This document shows positions 41,634-49,964 of a DNA stretch of 49,964 nt, piece after piece; position 1 is the stretch's first letter, and each line of letters begins with the position of its first letter. Position numbers and translations under genes: made by a program. The notes below the pieces were generated by a model. It did no database searches. It saw only the letters and a program-made list of their open reading frames with translations, and had not been told where the DNA came from. This DNA comes from Amphiplicatus sp046296195 (GTDB taxonomy: Bacteria; Pseudomonadota; Alphaproteobacteria; Caulobacterales; Parvularculaceae): the NCBI GenBank assembly GCA_046296195.1, contig JBKBLR010000020.1, forward strand, positions 1 through 49,964, given 5' to 3'.

Positions 41634-42851
41634 CTACCTCAGCATGTCGTGGGCCTTGCGCAGCCCTTTCACGAGCGAATGGATGTCGTCATCCGTGTTG
41701 TAGGCGGCGAAGGAGGCGCGCGCCGTCGCGGAAACGCCGAGCCGGCGCATCAGGGGCTGCGCGCAATGATGGCCGGCGCGCACGGCGATTCCGGCGCGGT
41801 CGAGGATGGTCGCGACATCGTGCGGATGCGCGCCGTCGACATTGAAGGCGATGATCGGCGACTTGTCCTTGGCGCGGCCGTAAAGCGTGACGAAGGTGAG
41901 CTTTGAAAGCTCCGCCATCGCGTGTTCGGCGAGGCGCGCCTCATGCGCGGCGATGGCGTCGAGGCCGGTCGCCGTCATCCACTTCAGCGCCGCGCCGAGC
42001 CCGATCGCTTCCAGAATCGGCGGCGTTCCCGCTTCGAAGCGGTGCGGCGGCTCGTTATAGGTGACGGTCTCGGTCGTCACGAGGTCGATCATCTCGCCGC
42101 CGCCCTTGAACGGCGGCAACGCTTCAAGCGCGGCCTTCTTCCCGTAGAGCGCGCCGACGCCCGTCGGCCCGTAGAGCTTGTGCCCGGTCAGCACGTAGAA
42201 ATCGCAATCCATCGCCTTCACGTCGACGCGGCCATGGACGGCGCCCTGACAACCGTCGAGGAGGATCGTCGCGCCATGGGCGTGGGCGATGTCGCTCAGC
42301 GCGCGCGCCGGCGTCGGCGCGCCGAAGACGTTGGACATATGCGTCAGCGCGACGATCTTCGTCCGCTTTGTAAAAAGGCGCCGATAGGCCTCGAGGTCGA
42401 TCTCGCCGTCGTCCGACACGTCGAGCCAGCGGATCACCGCGCCCTTGCGCTCGCGCAGGAAGTGCCAGGGCACGATGTTCGAGTGATGCTCCATGACGGA
42501 GAGGATGATTTCATCGCCCTCTCCGATCCCCTGCCCCAGCGCGTTGGCGACGAGGTTGACGGCGTCGGTGCCGCCGGCGGTGAAGACGATCTCGTCGGGC
42601 GCAGCGTTGAGGAACGCAGCGACTCCCGCCCGCGCCGTTTCGAACGCGGTCGTCGTCTCATTGGCGAGCAGGTGAAGCCCGCGATGGACATTGGCGTAGC
42701 CGCCCTCCATCACGGCGCGCATCGCGTCGATCACGGCGCGCGGCTTCTGCGCCGAGGCCGCGTTGTCGAGATAAACGAGCGGTTTGCCATAAGCCTGCCG
42801 CCCCAGGATCGGGAACTCGGCGCGGACAGCGCCGACGTCAAGCGCGCTCAT
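41634..42851 (-). CDS. sufS: SufS cysteine desulfurase (type II)
   Basis: PLP enzyme releasing sulfur from cysteine for cluster building. 405 residues: YLDNAASAQKPRAVIDAM, HRGLHLLANETT, the Schiff-base Lys in LTGHKLYGPTGVGALYG, and the catalytic Cys in VRAGHHCAQPLMRRLG, which has the short-loop context of type II enzymes. It overlaps sufD by 4 bases. A second, type I-like desulfurase is encoded earlier in the same operon. Confidence 0.96.
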   Translation of the reverse strand: MSALDVGAVRAEFPILGRQAYGKPLVYLDNAASAQKPRAVIDAMRAVMEGGYANVHRGLHLLANETTTAFETARAGVAAFLNAAPDEIVFTAGGTDAVNLVANALGQGIGEGDEIILSVMEHHSNIVPWHFLRERKGAVIRWLDVSDDGEIDLEAYRRLFTKRTKIVALTHMSNVFGAPTPARALSDIAHAHGATILLDGCQGAVHGRVDVKAMDCDFYVLTGHKLYGPTGVGALYGKKAALEALPPFKGGGEMIDLVTTETVTYNEPPHRFEAGTPPILEAIGLGAALKWMTATGLDAIAAHEARLAEHAMAELSKLTFVTLYGRAKDKSPIIAFNVDGAHPHDVATILDRAGIAVRAGHHCAQPLMRRLGVSATARASFAAYNTDDDIHSLVKGLRKAHDMLR

Positions 42852-43993
42852 GACGCCTCCAGCCAGCGGCCGAGCTGACCGCGCAGGATGTGTTCGATCC
42901 CCGCGGGCAGGCCGTCGAAAACGTCGCCGAGGAACGCCTCGACAAGAAGCGCGCGCGCGGCCTCGTCAGAAAGGCCGCGCTGGCGCATGTAGAAGACCGC
43001 ATTCTCATCGAGCGCGCCTGCCGTCGATCCGTGCGCGCATTTGACGTCGTCGGCGTAAATCTCAAGTTCGGGCTTGGCGTTCGCCTCCGCCGTGTCGGAC
43101 AGCAGGAGCGCGCCGGCGCTCATGTCGGCGTCAGTCTTCTGCGCGCCGCGCGCAACGAGGAACTTGCCCTGGAAGACGCCGCGCGCGCGATCTTTCACGG
43201 CGGCCCGATGCCGCTGGCGCGCCTCGCCGCCTGCGGCGTTGAAGGCGACGAGGCTCGTTTGATCGGCATGACGCGCCGGCGCCAGCGCTGCGGCCGACCG
43301 CAGCGAAACGCGCGCGCCCGGCCCGTCGCAGGCGACATGCGTCTGCATGCGCACGAGTCGTCCGCCGAAGAGGAGCGCCGTCTGATCGAGCCGCGCCCCC
43401 TCGGCGAGCGCGATGCCGGCGAACGCCGTTTCAACGCCCGCCTCGCCGGCGTTCTGGCGGATGATGCGGATGAGGTGCGCGCCGGCGCCGATGTCGTAAT
43501 GAATGGCGCTGTTCGAGAAAAAGGCGCCCGCGCCGTCGAAGCTTTCGATGATGGTCGCGCGCGCGCCGGGGGCAAGGCGCACGCGCGCCCGCGCCTGCAC
43601 CGCGCCGGCGCCGGCGATGCGGCGGATGAGCAGGGGCTGCGCGACATCGCCGTCGACGGCGACTTCAAGCGTCTCGCCCGCGAGCGCCGCGGCGAGATCG
43701 GCGAGGGAATGTCCGAACGCCGGCGCTGCGCCCTCCTTCGCAAGGACGACCCCCGCAGGCGGGGCGCAGGTCCAGTCCGCCGCGCCGTTCATGACGAGAA
43801 TTTCAAACGGTCCGGCGTTTGCGAAGACGGACGGCGCGATCACCGTCTCGCGCGCGGCCGCCATCGGCTCGCGCAGGGCGGCGCGCACATCGGTCCACTT
43901 CCACGCCTCGAGGCGCCGGTGCGGCAGTCCCGAGAACGTCGGAAGCCGCGCCGCAAGCGCGCTTTCAAAGGGTGTGAGCGCCAGACCCGTCAT
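42848..43993 (-). CDS. sufD: Fe-S assembly scaffold subunit SufD
   Basis: 381-residue right-handed beta-helix protein of the SufBC2D scaffold. N-terminal FSGLPHRRLEAWKWTDVRAA and C-terminal region DDVKCAHGSTAGALDENAVF, with the conserved His in KCAHG, followed by YMRQRGLSDEAARALLVEAF. It overlaps sufC and sufS by 4 bases on either side. Confidence 0.94.
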   Translation of the reverse strand: MTGLALTPFESALAARLPTFSGLPHRRLEAWKWTDVRAALREPMAAARETVIAPSVFANAGPFEILVMNGAADWTCAPPAGVVLAKEGAAPAFGHSLADLAAALAGETLEVAVDGDVAQPLLIRRIAGAGAVQARARVRLAPGARATIIESFDGAGAFFSNSAIHYDIGAGAHLIRIIRQNAGEAGVETAFAGIALAEGARLDQTALLFGGRLVRMQTHVACDGPGARVSLRSAAALAPARHADQTSLVAFNAAGGEARQRHRAAVKDRARGVFQGKFLVARGAQKTDADMSAGALLLSDTAEANAKPELEIYADDVKCAHGSTAGALDENAVFYMRQRGLSDEAARALLVEAFLGDVFDGLPAGIEHILRGQLGRWLEAS

Positions 43994-44751
43994 GCCGCCT
44001 CGACGAACGCTTCGTAGCCGGACTTTTCAAGCTCGCGCGCAAGCTCCGGCCCGCCGGATTTGACGATGCGGCCCTTCGCCAGCACATGCACGCGGTCGGG
44101 GCGGATATGGTCGAGCAGCCGCTGGTAATGGGTGATGACGAGAAAGCCGCGCGCCTTCTTGTCCCCGTTTTGGCCGCGCAAGGAATTGACGACGTCGCCG
44201 ACCATTTTCAGCGCGTCGATGTCGAGCCCGGAATCGGTTTCGTCCATGATTGCAAAGCGCGGCTCGAAGATCGCCATCTGCAGCATCTCCATCCGCTTTT
44301 TCTCACCGCCCGAAAAGCCGACATTGAAGGGGCGCTTCAGCTTCTCGTCGGTGAGGCCGACGATTTTCGCCTTGGCGCGGATGAGCTTCAGGAAATCCGC
44401 CGCGGAAACCTCATCCTCCCCGCGGGCCTTGCGCTGCGCGTTCAAGGCGGTGCGGATGAAATTCATCGTCGCGACGCCGGGGATCTCCATCGGGTGCTGG
44501 AAGGAGAGGAAAAGCCCCTTGGCCGCGCGGGCGCTGGGGTCAAGGCCGAGGATGTCATCGCCGTCGAGCGTCACGGCGCCCGCCGTCGCCTCATAGCCTT
44601 CCCGGCCTGCGAGCGCGTAGGAAAGCGTCGACTTGCCCGAGCCGTTCGGGCCCATGACGGCGTGCACCTCGCCCGCCGGCACGTGAAGCGTCAGCCCACG
44701 GATGATCTCGTTTCCGCCCACGCTGACGTGGAGATTGTCGATCGCAAGCAT
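43990..44751 (-). CDS. sufC: Fe-S assembly ATPase SufC
   Basis: 253-residue ABC-type ATPase of the SufBC2D complex. Walker A MGPNGSGKSTLSYALAG, signature NVGFSGGEKKRMEML, Walker B FAIMDETDSGLDIDALK and the H-loop VITHYQRLLDHIRPD. The ATG overlaps the stop of the cupin gene by one base (TGATG), so the cupin gene is truly inside the operon. Confidence 0.97.
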   Translation of the reverse strand: MLAIDNLHVSVGGNEIIRGLTLHVPAGEVHAVMGPNGSGKSTLSYALAGREGYEATAGAVTLDGDDILGLDPSARAAKGLFLSFQHPMEIPGVATMNFIRTALNAQRKARGEDEVSAADFLKLIRAKAKIVGLTDEKLKRPFNVGFSGGEKKRMEMLQMAIFEPRFAIMDETDSGLDIDALKMVGDVVNSLRGQNGDKKARGFLVITHYQRLLDHIRPDRVHVLAKGRIVKSGGPELARELEKSGYEAFVEAA

Positions 44752-45253
44752 CAGGGGGTCTTGTCCTCGATGATGATGTAGACGGCGGTGGTGTCGCCGA
44801 TGTTGACCGCCTCGTGCCAGTCGACGCCGTCCGATTTCCAGCTGCCGCCGGCGAGCGTTTCCTGGTCGCGGACGCCCGTCTGGTCGGTGATGCGCATCCT
44901 GCCGCCTTTGAGGATCAGGCCGACATGAGGCGCGTGGAAATGCCGTTCATGCCCGACGCCCGGCGGAAAGGTGCATTTCAGCATGCGAAGCCGGTCGGTC
45001 TCCTGCATCACCTCGCAGACCTTCTGTCCCTTCCAGCCAGCCTCGAGCGGGTCGGGAAGCGGGTCGGCGGCGGCGGATGCGGCCAGCAAGACGAGCGCCG
45101 CCGCCATCCCGGCGCCGGCGACGCCGGAACCCGGGATTGGTTTGGCGACGGCCGCCATCGCATGCGGGAGCATTTCCGCAAATGGGCGCCGGATCGCCTT
45201 CGGCGCCCGGGGCGAGGGGACCTTGCGGCATTCAGAGATCCTCAAGAGCTGGT

Positions 45254-45257
<4 letters not shown>
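44751..45257 (-). CDS. Exported cupin-domain protein inside the suf operon
   Basis: A cupin of up to 168 residues. A GTG at 45257 overlaps the sufB stop (GTGA) and would give a basic 50-residue leader before a signal-like segment (MAAALVLLAASAAADPLP); Met codons at 45173, 45158 and 45107 are possible later starts, the last placing the signal peptide at the N-terminus. The cupin core has CTFPPGVGHERHFHAPHVGL with three His and a matching GVDWHEAVNIG. Periplasmic location is likely. Its job in a cluster of cytoplasmic Fe-S genes is unknown; metal or redox sensing is speculation. Confidence 0.8.
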
Positions 45258-46731
<1,474 letters not shown>

Positions 46732-46735
<4 letters not shown>

Positions 46736-46983
46736 TTCTTCCGCTCCTTTGCGGCGTCTTCGATCTTTTTCAGCATTTTCGCGGTCCAAGCGGCCGTCGC
46801 GAACCAGAGCGCCGCGTATACGGCGGCGCCGCCGATGGCGATCACCAGCGCTTCGGCGCGGTCGATATCGCCCGCCTTGCCGAACAGCCGCAGCGCCTCG
46901 ATCGAGCCATAGAGCGTGACGGCGACAAGCGCGGCGCGCATCAGCGCCCGCTTCCACAAAGGCTCTTTCGACGGACCGATCAT
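46732..46983 (-). CDS. Small membrane protein inside the suf operon
   Basis: 83 residues from an ATG overlapping the desulfurase stop (ATGA). Two hydrophobic segments, ALMRAALVAVTLYGSIEALR and ALVIAIGGAAVYAALWFATA, are followed by a Lys-rich tail (KMLKKIEDAAKERKK), indicating a two-pass inner-membrane protein with a cytoplasmic C-terminus. Not recognised as a known Suf component. Its 4-base overlaps on both sides show that it belongs to the operon. Confidence 0.75.
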
Positions 46984-48119
46984 GCCGCTCCCGCTTTCAC
47001 GCGCGCATACGCCGCCGGCCATTCGCGGCAGAAGGCGTCGGCGTCGGCGTCGGTTGAATTCCACCCCAGCGACACGCGGATCCCGCACGCGGCGAGCGCT
47101 TCATCGGCGCCCATCGCTTTCAGCACATGGCTCGGTTTCGCTTTGCCGGAAGAACAGGCAGAGCCCGACGAGATGGCGACGCCGGCAAGATCCATCGCCA
47201 TCAATTGCGTCGGCGCGGGAAAGCCCGGGGCCGAGAGCGACAGCGTTCCAGGCAGACGCGCGGCGTCCTTGCCCCAGATGACCGCGCCGGCGGCTTTCGC
47301 GGCGTTCTGCATGCGGTCGCGCAGCGCCGCGATCGCCGCGCCCTTCGCGATCGTCGCCGGCGCGCACTCGCACGCCGCGCCAAGGCCGGCGATCGCCGGC
47401 ACGTTGTGCGTGCCGGCGCGGCGGTTCTCCTCATGGCCGCCGCCGCGCATCACCGGATGAAGCGGCAGGTTCGGCCCCGCGATGAGCGCGCCGACGCCGA
47501 CAGGGCCGCCGAACTTGTGCGCGGTCACCGCCATCAGGTCGGCGCCCGACATCACGAAGTTGACCGGGATCTTGCCCACCGCCTGCGCGGCGTCGGCGAA
47601 GAGAAGCCCGCCCTTCTCATGCGCGATGTCGGCCGCCTCGGCGACCGGCTGGATGACGCCCGTCTCATTGTTGGCGACCATCAAGCAGACGAGAAACCCG
47701 CCGTCGCGCCTGGCGTCGTAGGTCTTGAGGCGGTCGCGCAGCCAGCCGAGATCGGCATGGCCTTCGCGCGTCGCCGGGATGGTCTCGACCGGGACGCCCG
47801 TTTCGGCGGCGTTGCCGGGAACGGCGGCATGTTCGATCGCGCTGACGAAAATGCGCTTCACCGCGCCCGTCCGCACCGTGCCGTTGAGGGCGTAGTGGAT
47901 CGCCTCGGTGCCGCCGCTGGTGAAGATGACGCCGTTCACCGGCGCATTGATCAGGGCACGGAGCTTCTCGCGGGCCTCCTCCACCACGGCGCGCGCCGCG
48001 CGCCCCTCTGCGTGAACGGAGGAGGAATTGCCGACCTTGCGCATCGCCGCGACGACGGCCTCGATCGCTTCGGGGCGCACCGCCGTCGTCGCATTGTGGT
48101 CGAGATAATGGCGCATCAT
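46980..48119 (-). CDS. Cysteine desulfurase, IscS/NifS-like (type I)
   Basis: 379-residue PLP enzyme: YLDHNATTAVRPEAIEAVVA at the N-terminus, FTSGGTEAIHYALNG, the PLP Lys in VTAHKFGGPVGVGALIAG and a type I long active-site loop with Cys in ISSGSACSSGKAKPSHVL. It overlaps iscR by ATGA. Its presence with sufS in one operon is a known alphaproteobacterial arrangement; which desulfurase feeds SufB here is unclear. Confidence 0.93.
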   Translation of the reverse strand: MMRHYLDHNATTAVRPEAIEAVVAAMRKVGNSSSVHAEGRAARAVVEEAREKLRALINAPVNGVIFTSGGTEAIHYALNGTVRTGAVKRIFVSAIEHAAVPGNAAETGVPVETIPATREGHADLGWLRDRLKTYDARRDGGFLVCLMVANNETGVIQPVAEAADIAHEKGGLLFADAAQAVGKIPVNFVMSGADLMAVTAHKFGGPVGVGALIAGPNLPLHPVMRGGGHEENRRAGTHNVPAIAGLGAACECAPATIAKGAAIAALRDRMQNAAKAAGAVIWGKDAARLPGTLSLSAPGFPAPTQLMAMDLAGVAISSGSACSSGKAKPSHVLKAMGADEALAACGIRVSLGWNSTDADADAFCREWPAAYARVKAGAA

Positions 48120-48574
48120 GCCGTCGCCCCCGCGAATTGGGCGCCGTTCGGCGCCGTCTTGCCGGCGATGCGCCCCGCAACGATGTCATCGAGCGTCACC
48201 GCGCCGAGGAAGCGTTCGATCTCGGCCCCGAGCGCCTCCCAGAGGTCGTGGGTGAGGCAGCGCGCGCCGTCGCCGCGGCATCCGGTCGAGGCGCCGCCGC
48301 ACGCGGTCGTGCGGATCTCCTCATCGACCGCCTCGACTATCGCGCCGACATGGATCGCGTCCGCGGCCCGGGCGAGCCGGTAGCCGCCGTCGACGCCGCG
48401 CGCGCTTTCGACGAGCCCCGCCCGCCGCAGCTTGGCGAAGAGCTGCTCGAGATAGGCGACCGAAAGCCCCTGACGTTCGGCGATCTCCGGCAATGACACC
48501 GCGCCGGCCGCGCCGAACGCGGCGATGTCGGCCATCGCCTGCACGGCGTAGCGGCCCTTGGTGGTGAGCTTCAT
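48116..48574 (-). CDS. iscR: Rrf2-family Fe-S sensing regulator IscR
   Basis: 152-residue winged-helix repressor that senses the cell's Fe-S status. N-terminal KLTTKGRYAVQAMADIAAFG and LSVAYLEQLFAKLRRAGLVE form the DNA-binding part. The cluster ligands are Cys92, Cys99, Cys106 and His109 (ACGGASTGCRGDGARCLTHD), with six residues between successive Cys rather than the five of E. coli IscR. It heads the operon and very likely represses it through the site at 48691-48715. Confidence 0.95.
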   Translation of the reverse strand: MKLTTKGRYAVQAMADIAAFGAAGAVSLPEIAERQGLSVAYLEQLFAKLRRAGLVESARGVDGGYRLARAADAIHVGAIVEAVDEEIRTTACGGASTGCRGDGARCLTHDLWEALGAEIERFLGAVTLDDIVAGRIAGKTAPNGAQFAGATA

Positions 48575-48690
48575 CGGTCGTCCTGTTGCGCAGCGGACAC
48601 GCAGGTGCGGAAATGCCTGCGGCGCCGTCCGGGTTGTGGTAAAGCCCCGGCCTCCGCGAGGCCGCCGACTTCTTCCGGCTCCCGCTTAGA

Positions 48691-48715
48691 AAACCAGAGT
48701 AAAATAGTCAACTAT
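48691..48715. promoter_or_regulatory. IscR type 1 operator
   Basis: The 25 bases have a right half TAGTCAACTAT identical to the type 1 IscR consensus and a left half AAACCAGAGTAAAA with three mismatches, giving 22 of 25 matches by eye. It sits in the gap between iscR (start 48574, minus) and the divergent hydrolase gene (start 48754, plus), about 117 bases upstream of iscR and 39 bases upstream of the hydrolase. Confidence 0.75.
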
Positions 48716-48753
48716 CCGTTCGACCAACCGGACAGCCGACAGGATCCCTTGCA

Positions 48754-49422
48754 ATGCCCGAAGTCATTTTCGCCGGCCCCGAAGGCCGTCTCGAAGGCCG
48801 TTACCAGCGCGGGTCGGGCGAGAACCCGCCGGTCGCACTCATCCTGCATCCCCATCCGCTGTTCGGCGGCACGATGAACAACCGCGCCGTCTATGAGCTT
48901 TACAACATGTTCCTGCGCCGGGGCTTTTCCGTGCTGCGGTTCAACTTCCGCGGCGTCGGCCGGTCGGTCGGCGACTATGACCAGGGCCAGGGCGAGCTCG
49001 CCGACGCGGCGACCGCGCTCGACTATCTCCAGTCCCTCAATCCCAACGCGCCCTTCGCCTGGGTCGGCGGATTCTCCTTCGGCGCCTGGATCGGGATGCA
49101 GCTTCTGATGCGCCGGCCCGAAATCGTCGGCTTCATCTCGGTCTCGGCGTCGGCGAATCTCTTCGACTTCACCTTCCTTGCGCCCTGCCCGTCGTCGGGC
49201 GTCGTCATTCATGGCGGCGACGACAAGGTCTGCCCGCCCGACGAGACGCGCGTGATGGTTGAAAAGACCCGCACCCAGAAGGGCCGCAAGATCGAGTTCC
49301 AGGTCATTCCGGGTGCGGACCATTTCTTCGAATCGAAGATGGACGAGATGATCGCCGCCGCCGACGCCTATCTGACGAAGCGGCTCAATTATTCAGAGCC
49401 CGAAGGGCCGTTCCACGACTGA
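48754..49422 (+). CDS. Alpha/beta hydrolase (COG2945-like)
   Basis: 222-residue cytosolic serine hydrolase. The nucleophile elbow is GGFSFGAW (Ser108), the acid is in HGGDDKVCPPDE (Asp156 or Asp157) and the base is His190 in PGADHFFESK. The N-terminal LILHPHPLFGGTMNN and FNFRGVGRSVGDYD are hallmarks of the small COG2945 esterase group. Substrate unknown. It is divergent from iscR across a gap of about 180 bases and its promoter may overlap the IscR site. Confidence 0.88.
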   Translation: MPEVIFAGPEGRLEGRYQRGSGENPPVALILHPHPLFGGTMNNRAVYELYNMFLRRGFSVLRFNFRGVGRSVGDYDQGQGELADAATALDYLQSLNPNAPFAWVGGFSFGAWIGMQLLMRRPEIVGFISVSASANLFDFTFLAPCPSSGVVIHGGDDKVCPPDETRVMVEKTRTQKGRKIEFQVIPGADHFFESKMDEMIAAADAYLTKRLNYSEPEGPFHD

Positions 49423-49543
49423 CGCTTCAGCGGCGCCTCACGCCGAGTGTTGACGGCGGCGGTAGACCGCAAGGTCGCAAGCGCGACTGCGCGCCGGCGC
49501 TTATGCGCCGCATGCGCGGATTGATACCAACTTTCGCTGATCA

Positions 49544-49964
49544 TCACGCATTGGCCCATTCGCGATTACCGATGGACATGATGCGCCACGGCTGTTCGAC
49601 GAGTTTGTTCCAGGCGTCGCAGCACAGCGCGACGATTTGATCATAGTTTGCGAAGACGCGGTTTGAGAGCCAGTTGTCGCGCATGAACTGCCAGATGTTC
49701 TCGACGGGATTGAGCTCTGGCGCGCGGGGCGGCAACGGCAGGATCGAGATATTTTTTGGCAGCCGCAGCTTCGGCGTCAAATGCCAGCCTGCCTGATCGA
49801 CGACGAGGACCGCGTGCGCGCCGGGATCGATTGCGGCGCTGATTTCGCCGAGATGGGCGTTCATCGCATGCGTGTCGCACCATGGCAGGACGAGGCCCGC
49901 GCCTTTGCCTTTCGCCGGACAGATCGCGCCGAAGATATAGGCCCATTGCGTGCGTTGATCCTTC
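49544..49964 (-). mobile_element. IS630-family insertion sequence, transposase 3' part
   Basis: The frame is open to the right edge of the window, so only about 139 C-terminal residues are visible. The DDE catalytic part has the middle Asp in AVLVVDQAGWHLTPKL and the last Glu in PPRAPELNPVENIWQFMRDN, with DNWLSNRVFANYD following, typical of Tc1/mariner-like IS630 transposases. The left end of the element should be in 49,500-49,544, where GATACCAACTTTCGC occurs, but the terminal repeat cannot be proven without the other end. Confidence 0.88.

Overview
The window is about 50 kb of GC-rich DNA (roughly two thirds G+C) that is almost entirely coding. Neighbouring genes are often joined by 4-base ATGA, GTGA or TTGA overlaps. 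The gene content points to an alphaproteobacterium: a petABC cytochrome bc1 operon, an IscR-SUF iron-sulfur operon, aerobic hemF, a NodT-type efflux lipoprotein and fliO-fliP. A large XrtA/PEP-CTERM-type exopolysaccharide block also fits marine or biofilm alphaproteobacteria of the Parvularculales or Caulobacterales kind. That placement is inferred from gene content only; no rRNA or tRNA gene was seen.

Left part (1-22,952): the end of an RND efflux adaptor with its outer-membrane lipoprotein, an MFS transporter, a LuxR-type HTH/VOC fusion protein, a YegP-like protein and a PcrA/UvrD helicase. Then come a frameshifted nucleotidyltransferase remnant, prmA, an aminopeptidase P, a methyltransferase coupled to ligA, mtnP and a TerB-like protein behind a ten-base C tract. 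These are followed by petABC, trmL, a RibD-like reductase, hemF, a small membrane protein with a clear terminator, a nitrilase-family enzyme and a CPA2 antiporter.

Middle part (22,949-38,030): an exopolysaccharide locus. On the minus strand, in order of transcription, lie a 50-residue membrane protein, a short initiating sugar transferase, a TPR protein, then outer-membrane export lipoprotein, chain-length determinant, BY-type tyrosine kinase, TIGR03016-like beta barrel, ExeA-like ATPase, DUF3473 deacetylase, FemAB-like protein and TIGR03087-like glycosyltransferase. These families usually accompany exosortase A, but neither xrtA nor any PEP-CTERM substrate is in the window. A good sigma-54 type promoter lies in front of the export lipoprotein and two weaker candidates lie in front of the TPR and sugar transferase genes, which suggests RpoN (PrsR-like) control. 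On the plus strand a single 712-residue protein joins a GT4 glycosyltransferase to a WalW-like deacetylase.

Right part (38,094-49,964): an isolated fliO-fliP pair, a TfoX-like protein, an exported intradiol-dioxygenase-fold protein divergent from a cytochrome b561, and a ten-gene minus-strand operon iscR - cysteine desulfurase - small membrane protein - sufB - exported cupin - sufC - sufD - sufS - sufT - sufA. A near-consensus IscR type 1 site lies upstream of iscR. An alpha/beta hydrolase and the 3' part of an IS630-family transposase end the window.
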